Below are positions 1-8,997 of a DNA stretch of 44,495 nt, piece after piece. The stretch's first letter is position 1; every line of letters begins with the position of its first letter. The stretch spans positions 1 to 44,495 of the forward strand of contig JAFGKU010000002.1 in the NCBI GenBank assembly GCA_016928415.1. The letters run 5' to 3'. The notes beneath the pieces are model-generated. The model searched no databases. It saw nothing but the letters and a program-made list of their open reading frames with translations, and was not told the DNA's origin. Position numbers and translations under genes: made by a program. This DNA comes from Spirochaetales bacterium. GTDB lineage: Bacteria > Spirochaetota > Spirochaetia > SZUA-6 > JAFGRV01.

Positions 1-2
1 CC

Positions 3-209
3 CGGCAATACGACGCCAATGTGGTTTATGATTATAAAGGTACTGTGTATTGTGTCTGTCTTAAAACCGGGAAGCAGCGGGAAATGGTGAACGGAGGCTT
101 TGAAAAGAACAGAAATCAAAAAAATGATACAGGTGAGGTGTGTCCACTTTCTGTAAGATTGTCCTCTCTAAAAGCTTTTTTTGCCATCGCACAACCCAAA
201 ACGCAATAG
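3..209 (+). CDS. possible 3' end of an unknown gene (cut by window start)
   Basis: Frame 3 is open from the window edge to a TAG at 207-209. The first ~30 codons (…YDANVVYDYKGTVYCVC…) read like ordinary protein; the last ~30 look less so. No family is recognised. The stop codon lies in the loop of the hairpin at 198-215, a common arrangement for a gene end. It could equally be chance open frame, so the call is weak. Confidence 0.25.
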   Translation, partial: RQYDANVVYDYKGTVYCVCLKTGKQREMVNGGFEKNRNQKNDTGEVCPLSVRLSSLKAFFAIAQPKTQ

Positions 210-218
210 CGTTTTTTT
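198..218 (+). terminator. short intrinsic terminator-like hairpin
   Basis: A perfect 7-bp inverted repeat (AAAACGC / GCGTTTT) with a 4-nt AATA loop runs into a T tract ending at 218. The stem is short and A/T-rich at its base, so termination strength is uncertain. It would end the partial gene entering from the left. Confidence 0.4.
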
Positions 219-286
219 GCTGTAGCGTTGTGCTTTGAGGGCGGAACAGGAAGCACGGCGGCATCTGAGCGTAAGATCGCTACTAT

Positions 287-306
287 AGAAACGCTAATGC
301 GTTTCT
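287..306. repeat. second small hairpin with a similar core
   Basis: AGAAACGC and GCGTTTCT form a perfect 8-bp inverted repeat around a TAAT loop. The core resembles that of the hairpin at 198-215 (ACGC-loop-GCGT). No T tract follows, so it is not a typical terminator. Confidence 0.4.
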
Positions 307-742
307 GGGTCTATTAGCGGGTCAATGATCCGGGTCCTGTGCGGAGGCAAGCGAAGTAGAGCCGGGATTCCTGTGCAGCCCGACAAATGGCCTGAAAAGG
401 TACAGCGTAAAAAACACCGGCAGCATATATGGTTTAAATTTGTTGCAGTTGATTACATAACCGAAGCCCCGTTGTAAAGGTGCATAAACAGTCCAATATA
501 GTGTACAGTAAAAACCTGGGTTACCGCTTTGTCTGAGGCAGATTTTAGTCTGCTCCCAAACTTGGGTTATCAATGTATAAAGGTTTTAATTTTATGAAAC
601 GGAGTATTTTCTTACTTTATTGTACGTGTCATGGATATTTAAAATTACTGTAAACTTGAAATTTTTCCATATGTCATTTATATTTGCTAAAGAAATAGAA
701 GACCCAAATATTTTTACCTTCACTATATGGGAGTAAGGCGAT
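307..742. other. non-coding stretch upstream of the hexuronate genes
   Basis: No open frame here reads like protein. A small CCCAA-AC-TTGGG hairpin sits at 555-566, after which the DNA is AT-rich, as expected for a promoter region. I could not pick a convincing -35/-10 pair. The downstream gene has a good ribosome binding site (GGGAGTAAGG) at about 729-738. Confidence 0.4.
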
Positions 743-1597
743 ATGTTGAAAACTTGTACATTTGAAGACCTGCGCGGTAAAGTCAGCGTGATAACGGGCG
801 GGAGCGGGATCATCGGGTTTGCCCTGGCGGAAGGACTGGCGTCGGCAGGTGTCAAGGTAGCCGTGCTGAGCCTGCACGGAGAAAAAGCCGACAGGGCTGC
901 GAAAAGCCTGAAGCAATCGTATGGTATAGAGAGTGTGGGCATCGCGGCGGATGTCTGCGACAGGAAAGCTTTGGATGCGGCAAAAAAAGAAGTGAACCGG
1001 GTTTTAGGAAAAATCGACATGCTTATAAACTGTGCCGGAGGAAATTCGCCCGGTGCTACCACGCTGGTAGAGATGGTCGACAAGACGCTCTTCCCCGAAC
1101 TGGATAAAACTTTTTTCGGGCTTGATATGGAAGGATTCAAGCAGGTTTTTGACCTCAATTTAATGGGAACCGTGCTGCCGACCATGGTCATGGCTCCGGA
1201 CATGGTCGAAAAGGGGAAAGGCGCCATAGTAAATGTATCATCCATGACCGCCTTTCGTGCTTTGACAAAGGTTCCGGCCTATTCGGCGGCCAAGGCGGCC
1301 GTCAACAACCTTACAAGATGGCTGGCCGTGCATTTTGCCAAAGTGAATGTGCGGGTGAATGCCATCGCTCCCGGATTTTTTTTAACGGAACAGAACCGTT
1401 TTTTGTTGACGAATGAAAAAACGGGTAATTTGACCGAACGCGGCAAAAAGATAGTCAATGGCACCCCCATGGGACGTTTCGGTACGCCGGATGAACTTCG
1501 CGGCGCCGTCCTCTATTTATTGTCGGACCTGTCGAAGTTCGTAACCGGTACGGTTTTACCGGTTGACGGGGGTTTTAACGCTTTTTCGGGCGTGTAA
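743..1597 (+). CDS. SDR-family oxidoreductase, D-mannonate oxidoreductase (fructuronate reductase) type
   Basis: A 284-residue classical short-chain dehydrogenase. The NAD(P)-binding glycine motif (TGGSGIIG) is near residue 18, the NCAGG motif near 99, and the catalytic Ser-Tyr-Lys set is VSS then YSAAK. The C-terminus has the usual …TVLPVDGGF ending. The long insert after NCAGG (SPGATTLVEM…) is typical of the SDR subgroup that interconverts D-fructuronate and D-mannonate in hexuronate catabolism. The start follows a good ribosome binding site. The next gene, 18 bp downstream, is a KDG-kinase-type enzyme, which supports the pathway assignment. No mannonate dehydratase is in the window. Family is certain; substrate is inferred. 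Confidence 0.85.
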   Translation: MLKTCTFEDLRGKVSVITGGSGIIGFALAEGLASAGVKVAVLSLHGEKADRAAKSLKQSYGIESVGIAADVCDRKALDAAKKEVNRVLGKIDMLINCAGGNSPGATTLVEMVDKTLFPELDKTFFGLDMEGFKQVFDLNLMGTVLPTMVMAPDMVEKGKGAIVNVSSMTAFRALTKVPAYSAAKAAVNNLTRWLAVHFAKVNVRVNAIAPGFFLTEQNRFLLTNEKTGNLTERGKKIVNGTPMGRFGTPDELRGAVLYLLSDLSKFVTGTVLPVDGGFNAFSGV

Positions 1598-1615
1598 CAA
1601 TGGAGGAAGTATAAT

Positions 1616-2695
1616 ATGAATATGGAGTTGCGTAAAAACAGCGCCATCGCCCTGCTGATCCCCACGAGCATGGGCATCCGGTTGACACCAATGGAGGGTC
1701 AGCCGGTCCACAGCAGCCGTAATTTTTTCATGCAGGCAACGAGCGCGGAATCGAACGTGGGGAGCGTGGCATCGTATCTCGGATTGCCGGTGAGGGTTCT
1801 CACGTCCTTTGTCAAGGACAGCCCCATAGCCCGGATCATTAAGGACAATCTTGCCTCCAGGCATATGACGTTTGAAGGTCCGGAAGTCCCTCAGGGAGGG
1901 CCCTGGGGGTACCGGCACCAGATCAACATGGCGGACAGCGGATATGGGTCCAGGGGGCCGCGTGTGTGGAACGACAGGGCCGGGGAAGTGGGACGCACGC
2001 TCAATGTGAAAGATTTCGACCTTGACCGCATTTTTACCGGGGAAGGGGTGCAGATTGTGCATATGTCCGGATTGATCGGTGCCCTGTCACCGGAAACGGG
2101 TGAATTCTGTCTTGAGCTTGCCCGGGCGGCGAAGAAAAACGGAACCCGTGTTTCCTTTGACCTCAATTACCGTGCCTCCTTCTGGAAAGGCCGGGAAAAG
2201 GAACTGCGGGAAATTTTTACGGAGATTGCCGGTGCCGCGGATATTCTCGTCGGCAACGAGGAGGATTTTCAGCTCTGCCTCGGCATCGAAGGGCCTGAAG
2301 CCGGCGGCAAATTGTTAGGCGCCAAAATCGACGGATTCAAAGGCATGATGGAAAAGGTAAAAAAAGCGTTTCCTTCGGCGTCAGTCTTTGCAACCACGCT
2401 GCGGGAGGTGGTCAATGTGAACCATCATCTCTGGGGAGCCGTCATGTCAGCCGGTAATAAGTGGTACATAGTGGAACCCCGGGATATACGGGTCCTGGAC
2501 AGGATAGGAGGGGGCGACGGCTTTGTGGGAGGACTGCTTTACGCCATTCTGAAGAACTGGGAACCGGGAAAATGGCTGCAGTTCGGCTGGGCCAGCGGTG
2601 CGTTTACCGCCACCATGCTAACCGATTATTGCCAGCCTGCCGATGAGGACCAGGTCTGGTCTGTCTGGAGAGGGAATGTCCGCGTCAAACGTTGA
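1616..2695 (+). CDS. kdgK: PfkB-family sugar kinase, 2-dehydro-3-deoxygluconate kinase type
   Basis: A 359-residue ribokinase/PfkB kinase. The C-terminal signature is DRIGGGDGFVGG near residue 298; its GGGD corresponds to the family GAGD anion hole with the catalytic aspartate. The middle has FDLNYR and a GNEEDF motif, both usual in KDG and fructose kinases. A GGAGGAA ribosome binding site at 1602-1608 sits 7 nt before the ATG; a second in-frame ATG lies 6 nt further. It follows the SDR gene in a two-gene operon and would phosphorylate KDG made from mannonate. KDG as substrate is inferred from the neighbour; another keto-sugar is possible. Confidence 0.8.
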   Translation: MNMELRKNSAIALLIPTSMGIRLTPMEGQPVHSSRNFFMQATSAESNVGSVASYLGLPVRVLTSFVKDSPIARIIKDNLASRHMTFEGPEVPQGGPWGYRHQINMADSGYGSRGPRVWNDRAGEVGRTLNVKDFDLDRIFTGEGVQIVHMSGLIGALSPETGEFCLELARAAKKNGTRVSFDLNYRASFWKGREKELREIFTEIAGAADILVGNEEDFQLCLGIEGPEAGGKLLGAKIDGFKGMMEKVKKAFPSASVFATTLREVVNVNHHLWGAVMSAGNKWYIVEPRDIRVLDRIGGGDGFVGGLLYAILKNWEPGKWLQFGWASGAFTATMLTDYCQPADEDQVWSVWRGNVRVKR

Positions 2696-2719
2696 CAGTG
2701 ACTGTACCGGGCTGGAATT

Positions 2720-5020
2720 CTATAGTTGAACATCAACGTTGAATATTTCATCAGCCGTATAAGGCAGAAGGCAGCCTTTAATGGTTTTTCCGTTTACCTT
2801 GATTTCTTTGATATCACTGTGCTTACCCGGACCGGTTTTATGCAGGTTGATCCTGTATTCCGCAGACCTGTACTTCCTCGTTATTTTACATGCGTCCCAA
2901 TCGGCCGGAAGTCGGGGATTGATCAGCAATCCGTCCACCGTGGCCCGGACACCAAGGATATATTCTATGACAACGGCTAAAAGCCAATTCACTGTACCGG
3001 TCGCATTGTTCCGGCTGGAACGCCCGAAGTTAGGTGAGTTATTGAGGCCGAAATAGAAATTGGGAACGAAAATAGGGACCTGCAGGTTTTTTTCAGGAGG
3101 ATTAAGCGGATTCGTGGGAAGAATTTTACTTATAGTGTCTACAGCCTTGTCGGGACGGTCGGCCAAACAATCAGCCAGAGCCTTGAAAAGCGCGGCATGG
3201 CAGTATACCGATCCGTTTTCCGTTGCACCGGCCAGTTTAACGCTTAACCGTCCGACCCTGTCATTCCATCCTGAAAACGGCGGCCAGAGAAGAACGGGGC
3301 CGCAGTCGGTATCCAGCAGGTCAATGGCTTTAAAACACGCTTCCTTCCGTTCTCCCGAGGTAATATCGCTTATGACAGCCCATGTCTGCGCGTTCAGGTA
3401 GATTCTGCCTTCTTCATCTTTCGAGGTGCCGAAACCTTTTCCTTCATCATCATACCCGTAGATGTACCAGCCGCCGTCCCAGGCGGATTTTTCCACGGCT
3501 TGTTTCAGTTCATCGGCAATCCGTTCAAGTTTTTGAGCCGTCTGATCATCGTTTTTTTTCCTGCAGAAAGGGATCAGTTTCAGTAGTGCATACCTGAGGG
3601 CCATTGTAGTCCACACGGATTCACCTTTTCCTTTGCGGCCGGGGCCATTGATCGGGTCGGTCCAGTCCCCGTCCCCCATCAGTGACAGTCCGTGCCGTCC
3701 CAGATCGTTTGACGCATAGAAGGCGGCCAGGACCATGTGTTCGTAATACGTTCCCTCTTGCCCGTTTTCATAAAAGTCCGCCTTTTTATCAAGTATACCG
3801 ACGTCTCCGGTCTGATCAATGTAGGTGCAAAGGCAAAGAATAAGCCATACCGGGGCGTCCTTGTGTACCAATTGCGCAAGTTTTGACGGGGCTTCATCTT
3901 TCCCGGACATGTGCCACTGTGGCAAATAACCGTCCTTTTTCTGCCACTCCATGACTTCCTTGAAAAATTTATCCGAATCTTCCGGGGCAAACAGGGAATA
4001 CCCCATTGCGTCCTGCAGTTCATTCCTGACAGGGCACATTTTATCATTCCGTTTTGTACGGGCCTGCCAGCTTATTTGTTTTTTAATCCAGTAATTGATA
4101 TGGCTGTTCAGGTTTTTATCCGGCGTTTGTATGAATATCCTGCCGCACATGTCTTCCCAATACCTGTTTACTTTCTCAAATTCGCCTGACAGGTTGTTGC
4201 CGTTACACATCGCTGCCTTGAGTTGAACAGCCTCTTCCTTGCCGTCGGCGCTGCCCATGACAAAATGGACCTCAAAAACTTCGGACGGTTTTACGGTAAA
4301 CCTGTGCTCAAAACCGCCGACTGCGCTTTCCCACTCCGATAAAAGGCCGCTGCACTCGCCTTTGTTTACGGCTGCCGGCATTTCCGTAATATCCGGACCG
4401 CCGAAAAAGCGCAGCCGGCAGCAGTCAAACGAGTCCGGTTCCCTGTCTGAAAAAACAAAGGTCGTATTTTTATTGTTTTTTAATTGCGTCGCCTCCTGAT
4501 AGAACGTATGGTGAGGGAATGCATGACTCAACAGTATGCTTGACGATGAATCATAAAATGTCTTCGTGCCCATTATTTTTTCCGTTTTCAATGAAAAGAC
4601 GGTGAACAGGGAGAGTTTCCTCGTTTCTGGACCTTGATTTTTGATCCGGACCGTCCAGATTTCATGCGTACCGGTAACGGGGACAAATACCCGGATGTCC
4701 GTCTCGAGACCGAGGGCAAGCGAATTCAATTGTGAATGACCTATCCCATGGATGCAATGGAAACGGTCAAGGGAAGATTTTAACGGCACATAATTGGGAT
4801 TGAAACATACCCCGGATGCATGGTCCCGGATATAGAAAAATCTGTAACCATTGGTGTGGTTGTCTTTAAGGGGTTGCAGACATCTTGAGTCTCCCTGGAG
4901 CGTCTGGGATAGACGCATATAATACATGCCGTTAAACAGGTAGTTTGACCATTCAGCCGGTGTTTTTGGTGTATTGATCCTGTATTCCCGTCCGTTATTT
5001 ATGAATTCGCCATATTCCAT
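2720..5020 (-). CDS. GH94 disaccharide phosphorylase (cellobiose/chitobiose phosphorylase-like)
   Basis: About 766 residues, a normal length for GH94. These cytoplasmic enzymes phosphorolyse beta-linked disaccharides to a sugar 1-phosphate plus a free sugar. The N-terminus MEYGEFINNGREYRI matches the family opening, so I place the start at 5020 rather than the longer open frame to 5113. The segment GDGDWTDP (Asp at about residue 452) aligns with the family DWND region that carries the general acid, with Thr in place of the usual Asn. Family landmarks further on include WPPFSGW and the late SRNNATGTVNW segment. The acceptor sugar cannot be read from sequence. It is divergent from a LacI-type sensor gene, suggesting sugar-linked control. 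Confidence 0.85.
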   Translation of the reverse strand: MEYGEFINNGREYRINTPKTPAEWSNYLFNGMYYMRLSQTLQGDSRCLQPLKDNHTNGYRFFYIRDHASGVCFNPNYVPLKSSLDRFHCIHGIGHSQLNSLALGLETDIRVFVPVTGTHEIWTVRIKNQGPETRKLSLFTVFSLKTEKIMGTKTFYDSSSSILLSHAFPHHTFYQEATQLKNNKNTTFVFSDREPDSFDCCRLRFFGGPDITEMPAAVNKGECSGLLSEWESAVGGFEHRFTVKPSEVFEVHFVMGSADGKEEAVQLKAAMCNGNNLSGEFEKVNRYWEDMCGRIFIQTPDKNLNSHINYWIKKQISWQARTKRNDKMCPVRNELQDAMGYSLFAPEDSDKFFKEVMEWQKKDGYLPQWHMSGKDEAPSKLAQLVHKDAPVWLILCLCTYIDQTGDVGILDKKADFYENGQEGTYYEHMVLAAFYASNDLGRHGLSLMGDGDWTDPINGPGRKGKGESVWTTMALRYALLKLIPFCRKKNDDQTAQKLERIADELKQAVEKSAWDGGWYIYGYDDEGKGFGTSKDEEGRIYLNAQTWAVISDITSGERKEACFKAIDLLDTDCGPVLLWPPFSGWNDRVGRLSVKLAGATENGSVYCHAALFKALADCLADRPDKAVDTISKILPTNPLNPPEKNLQVPIFVPNFYFGLNNSPNFGRSSRNNATGTVNWLLAVVIEYILGVRATVDGLLINPRLPADWDACKITRKYRSAEYRINLHKTGPGKHSDIKEIKVNGKTIKGCLLPYTADEIFNVDVQL

Positions 5021-5129
5021 AAGCGCACTATAACGCAACCGTCGGAATACATCAACGCCTGCTTTATTGAAAAAATACGTGGACTGGATTATCATTAAGT
5101 AAAGGTTCATCATACGAGTCGATTCGCGA

Positions 5130-6018
5130 TTGATAAAAAGAAGGATAAACCAGCCCTCGGATTTTTAATTTTTTATCTCTACGGGTATTATACAACGGCG
5201 CTTTGGCAGGGTTAGAGGCCGGCTTCAGTGAACACAACACGAGCATATTTGTTTTTACCGGTGTCCGGCATAATAATTCCCGCGGATTCGATTATCAGAC
5301 TGCCGCAACCCATCAATTAATAACCCCGGCCGCGATCGACGGGCTTATAGTTGCCTCGGGGATGTCCAGCCTGTTTACCGAAAAAACGAAAATTGAGGAC
5401 TTTATGGGCCAATTCACCGGTATTCCCATGACCAGCATCGGTATACCCCTGGAGGGAATACCAAGCATTCTCGTAGACAATCAGACAGGGATAAGAAATA
5501 TCGTCAATCATCCCGTTTCCGTCCACGGTGTTAAACGTTTTGCTTTTATCCATGGTCCCGGAAACAATAAAGAGGCGAAGTTACGGTTCGAAACCTTTCG
5601 TAAAGCACTCGATGCCCACGGTATTGAATTTGACCCCGAGCTTCTGGTGTTCGGCGATTTTTTACCTGGGAGCGGGAATACCGCCGTCAGGGAATTGCTT
5701 GATAGGCGCAAGGTCCGTTTTGATGCCGTCATCGCTTCGAACGACAACATGGCCCTGGGCGCCCAGGAAGAACTCCGGAACCGGAATATTCGCATTCCCG
5801 GTGATGTCATTGTCACGGGATTCGACGATCTGCCCCAGGCTTCCTATACTTCACCGCCCCTGACAACGGTGCGCCAGCCCCTTTATAAACAGGGGCGGAC
5901 GGCTGTCGATACGATTATGGATTTGATTCATGGAAGGGAGGTTTCTTCAGAAGTAATATTACCGACCGAAACAGTAATCCGGAATTCATGCGGGTGTGTT
6001 TCCCCGGCCGTGAAATAA
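5130..6018 (+). pseudogene. LacI/PBP-like sugar-sensing domain, N-terminal half of a broken sensor gene
   Basis: This is a periplasmic-binding-protein-like domain of the LacI type without the DNA-binding helix-turn-helix. It resembles the sensor domain of the 1338-residue kinase at 17522: both contain DAVIASND, TGFDD/AGFDN, PPLT(S/T)VRQP and end in RxSCGC. Reading frame 2 from about 5130 encodes the first strand (KPALGFLI…ALWQG), then meets a TAG at 5213; frame 1 continues correctly (LEAGFSEH…). One missing G in the GGG at 5209-5211 would restore the frame. The longest intact frame uses a TTG at 5203 and lacks the first strand. The frame stops at 6018, and homologous linker sequence continues in frame 3. 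Either a decayed gene or homopolymer undercalls. Confidence 0.7.
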
Positions 6019-6683
6019 GGAATTTATTGGAGAGTTTTTCATCCCTATGGGCCGGTACCTTGTCTCGGAAAGGGGAGGAAAAGCAGGCATTGTCTGCCGA
6101 AGCAGGTAAGTTTGAGTGGGAACTTGATTGGATAATGAACGATCCGGAACTGAAAACATTTCCCGTCACCCTTTGGCCGGCAGCGCTTTACCGGATCTAT
6201 TACCATTTATGCCCGTATTTACCCGAAGGGGCGTACAGGCGTTCATTGGAAAACCTGTTCAGGGGTTCCATAATTCGCATAACGGAAATGGGACAGGTTG
6301 CGGACGGCAAGGCCATGTACGGATTGAAAGCAATAAACGACACCTTCGGCCACGACGAAGGGGATTTCGCTATAAAAAAGATTACCTCCATCCTGTTGTC
6401 GGCATTCAGAACAACGGATATTGTGGCCCGTAGAGGAGGGGACGAGTTTGTCGTTTTTACCATGGGTATAAATAAAAATTACCAGAAGAAGATGGAAGAG
6501 AAACTGAAGCGTATCATTGACAAGTTCAACAGGAAATCTTCAAAACCCTACCGGCTTTCCATGAGCATGGGGTGGTCTTTTCGGAAAGCCGATTCCGATA
6601 AGTCGCTCGATCTGATGCTCAAGGAAGCGGATGCGATGCTGTACGGAAAAAAGAAAAATAAAAAACACAAGCCGGCGGACTGA
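5988..6683 (+). pseudogene. degenerate GGDEF domain, C-terminal half of the broken sensor gene
   Basis: A 231-residue open frame, one base out of register with the preceding sensor domain and overlapping its end. Residues ~10-105 look like the helical linker that follows LacI-type sensors. Then comes LKAINDTFGHDEGD and RRGGDEFVVF, which is a GGDEF diguanylate cyclase core with an RxxD inhibitory site (RTTD) before the active site. The start of the domain is missing: there is no DxLTGLxNRR segment and no first metal-binding Asp of the usual xDxDGLK strand, which reads MYGLK here. It is therefore unlikely to make cyclic-di-GMP even if the frameshift is a sequencing error. An imperfect GC hairpin (6671-6677 / 6695-6701) lies at the stop codon. 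Confidence 0.7.
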
Positions 6684-6712
6684 CAATCTTCCCTCGCCGG
6701 CGGCAGTTCCTT

Positions 6713-6904
6713 TCACTGACAGCGGTTTTTGTTTAAGCCCAGACGTTTGAACTGGTCTTCCGGTGCATCGTTTTCCTCCATGAGGCGGCCAGCCCAGGTT
6801 CTGGCCATCCAGCGTCTCCGGGTATAACTTCCTGTAACAGGGTGCGGTGAAATAAGGCTCGTGAGAGTCGAACGTTTTAATGTGGCAGAAGACAGGCAAT
6901 ACAA
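6713..6904 (-). CDS. possible small protein or gene remnant
   Basis: A 63-codon frame starting with TTG. The second half (RRRWMARTWAGRLMEENDAP…) reads like real protein with an acidic, then basic end; the first half is less convincing. An internal ATG gives about 31 residues. The start abuts the divergent gene at 6919. No family is recognised and no ribosome binding site is evident. It may be the tail of a lost gene. Confidence 0.22.
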   Translation of the reverse strand: MYCLSSATLKRSTLTSLISPHPVTGSYTRRRWMARTWAGRLMEENDAPEDQFKRLGLNKNRCQ

Positions 6905-6918
6905 TTATAATTGTTTAT

Positions 6919-7674
6919 ATGAAAACATCCTGGGTAAAGCAGACAGGCAACAGGACGGAGTACGTGGACGTTCATTTCAACTCGGTCGTTGTCGGCCATA
7001 ATTACGGTACGGGGATGAGCGATATTGCCGGCTCCTGCACGCACGAGGAATTTTTAAACGGCCGGTTCCAGGGCCTTGTTGCCGAGAGGTTCGGGGATGA
7101 GGTGCTTGCGGAAGTAATCCTGGCCGTTAAATCAACCGGCGAGAATCCCGAACATAACAAAAAAAGGGATGAGATCAGGCAGCTGCTTGATTTCCTTGAA
7201 ACGATTCCTGAAGACCCCGCGCTTAGGAATCTGCACCGGCATCAGGACACAATCAGTGGCCGGGACATCTATGGGAATATCTCCGGGTATAAATCCATGA
7301 TAGAATCGGATACAACGGTGTTCATCTTCGAAGGTACCAGGGGAGAGATCAGGCATAAAAGGGAGCCCGGCAAGATTGTTTTTAAACTGAATTTTTTCTG
7401 TACCTGTTGTGTTGAAAATCATGATGTGTATTACATGACGGGCAGTGAACATTTTCATGTTGTCTCACCGGAAGGGAAGATCCTGTTTACAACCCAGAAG
7501 GAAAAATTAGAAGATGAAAAATTCGGTTCTTACCTGAGGATCGGGAATGTCTATAAAAACGGCGGCATCATTTTTTTCTCCTACCGCTGGTTTTACGGTG
7601 ATCGTAATCCCGGACTCATCCGGTATGAACAGCGAAAGGGACTGGCGGGAAGGGTTGAAATAGACGAGGAGTGA
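6919..7674 (+). CDS. hypothetical protein, 251 residues
   Basis: I do not recognise a family. The protein looks soluble, with no signal peptide or membrane segment, and is rich in predicted beta strands. Notable stretches are HFNSVVVGHNYGTGMSD near the N-terminus and a CTCCVENHDVYY cluster near residue 160, so a metal or disulfide site is conceivable. I place the start at the ATG at 6919 (MKTSWVKQ). An in-frame ATG at 6880 would add 13 residues, and neither has a clear ribosome binding site. The gene is isolated, converging on the five-gene operon that ends at 7714. Confidence 0.6.
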   Translation: MKTSWVKQTGNRTEYVDVHFNSVVVGHNYGTGMSDIAGSCTHEEFLNGRFQGLVAERFGDEVLAEVILAVKSTGENPEHNKKRDEIRQLLDFLETIPEDPALRNLHRHQDTISGRDIYGNISGYKSMIESDTTVFIFEGTRGEIRHKREPGKIVFKLNFFCTCCVENHDVYYMTGSEHFHVVSPEGKILFTTQKEKLEDEKFGSYLRIGNVYKNGGIIFFSYRWFYGDRNPGLIRYEQRKGLAGRVEIDEE

Positions 7675-7713
7675 AGGGAAATGAGTATTTTTTTATTTGT
7701 ATCGTAAACCGGT

Positions 7714-8178
7714 TTAAGGACTTATCTCGTTATAAAGCTGTGTCCGCCACTTTTCACAGGTTTCCAGGTCCATTCCCAGGGAGTCAAGCAGTGTAACACC
7801 GGGGGGCAGTATTTCTGCCGGGCAATCTTTTTCAAAACCTGTTATACGTTCTTCGTTGTATAAAACGGGGTGAAGACGGCATAACAGGGGCCTGATATCC
7901 ATCGGCAGCTCGCAGCCGTTCGTTTTCAGGAACAGGCAGTCCCTGTTTTCCCTGCGGATCAGGACCCTTCTCGTTCCGTCGTTTCTCAGGGTATATTTAT
8001 TCCAGTTCGGATCGTCCGGCTGTTCAAGATAGGAGATGTCTCCCACCTTCTCAAAGGAAAAAAAATCCACCGAACCGGTATAGTTTGAGATTCGAAAAAT
8101 ATCACCCGGGGTGAGAAAGATTTCCCTGTTGTTGCAGCAACTGGTTCTCGTTTTTACGCATTCATTGCATATTTTCAT
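7714..8178 (-). CDS. YkgJ-family cysteine-cluster protein
   Basis: A 154-residue soluble protein of the CxxCxxCC 'zinc- or iron-chelating' family (the family that includes YkgJ and, more distantly, the flagellin lysine methylase FliB). Cysteines are at residues 4, 7, 14 and 15, then 81, 89, 100, 119 and 141. The central CLFLKTNGCELPMDIRPLLC block is typical: a metal-binding Cys set followed by an RPxxCR motif. Start ATG is preceded by AGGAG with 6-nt spacing. It is the last gene of the kamA operon, 17 bp after the truncated ATP-grasp gene. Its biochemical role is unknown. If FliB-like, it could act on a lysine side chain, which would suit a lysine-aminomutase operon, but this is inference. 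Confidence 0.75.
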   Translation of the reverse strand: MKICNECVKTRTSCCNNREIFLTPGDIFRISNYTGSVDFFSFEKVGDISYLEQPDDPNWNKYTLRNDGTRRVLIRRENRDCLFLKTNGCELPMDIRPLLCRLHPVLYNEERITGFEKDCPAEILPPGVTLLDSLGMDLETCEKWRTQLYNEISP

Positions 8179-8195
8179 GGTATTCTCCTATAATC

Positions 8196-8987
8196 TCAGG
8201 ATTTTAATGAGACAGGCGTGTATAGGGGTATACAACCCGTTCGCCGCAATGCATATTCCAGTATCCGGTAATTTTTCTCTTTGAAAAAACCCAGTTCATT
8301 GTCCGGTACAAAAATCGTTATCGGTTTTTCCCCGTGGAATTTATACTCGATTACCGGTAATGTTTCCGGGAGTTCATTGCCGATGACGGGGATGCCGAAT
8401 TCCCTGCCGCTTTTGAATTCCTCGACGATAACCGGTCCGCCGTACTTTTTCATCAGACCGTTTACCTGTTCGTGTGTGTCCTTGGCATTTTCGGTTACCG
8501 AATCATAAGTAAGCCCCATGCTGGACCCTTCACAGGCGAGTTTGGTTATCAGGGGAAATTTTAATTCAGGATCAAGGGTTTCAGAACCGGTAATGAACAC
8601 CTGGTACGCCGGGTAAGGTATGCCGTGAAAGGCAAGTATCTTCTTCGTGTGCTCCTTGTCGAGGCATGCCGCGAGCGTCAGGGGTCCCGATCCCACGTAA
8701 GGGATGCCGAGCATTTCCAGCATGGCCGGAATGTGGGATTCTCTCGATTCTCCCCGTAGGCCTTCCGCGATATTGAAAACTATGTCTATCTCCCACCTCG
8801 CATCGCGGAATTTCCGGAACGCGTTTTCATCGGCCTCGATTAATAAAACGGTATGGCCGCCGGATTCGATGGCTGCCCGGACGGCATCAACGGTTTGGGG
8901 TGAATCCAGCTCCGCTATGCGGTCAACGGGCTGGTCCCCGATTTCATTCTCATGAATGAGGTTGTAGGTAAGCGCCACGCGAGCCAT
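8196..8987 (-). CDS. D-Ala-D-Ala-ligase-type ATP-grasp protein, C-terminally truncated
   Basis: A 263-residue relative of Ddl ligases, which normally run 300-370. The N-terminal substrate/pre-ATP domain (IVFNIAEGLRGESRESH, MLGIPYVGSGP) and first ATP-grasp half (KLACEGSSMGL, VIVEEFKSGREFGIPV) are present. The sequence then diverges after VIEYKFHGEKP and stops without the RVDxxxD…EINPLPG segment that supplies Mg-ATP-binding Glu and Asn. The YkgJ gene begins 17 bp later, and I find no continuation in other frames. Compare the intact paralogue at 9582-10592. It may be inactive, may act as a partner subunit, or may be a deletion product. Start ATG follows AAAGGA. Confidence 0.75.
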   Translation of the reverse strand: MARVALTYNLIHENEIGDQPVDRIAELDSPQTVDAVRAAIESGGHTVLLIEADENAFRKFRDARWEIDIVFNIAEGLRGESRESHIPAMLEMLGIPYVGSGPLTLAACLDKEHTKKILAFHGIPYPAYQVFITGSETLDPELKFPLITKLACEGSSMGLTYDSVTENAKDTHEQVNGLMKKYGGPVIVEEFKSGREFGIPVIGNELPETLPVIEYKFHGEKPITIFVPDNELGFFKEKNYRILEYALRRTGCIPLYTPVSLKS

Positions 8988-8997
8988 TCTATATCCT

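Noticed and set aside
592..1245. 217-codon minus-strand open frame
   Set aside because: It is antisense to the SDR gene, with low-complexity Ser/Thr/Pro-rich translation typical of a shadow frame.
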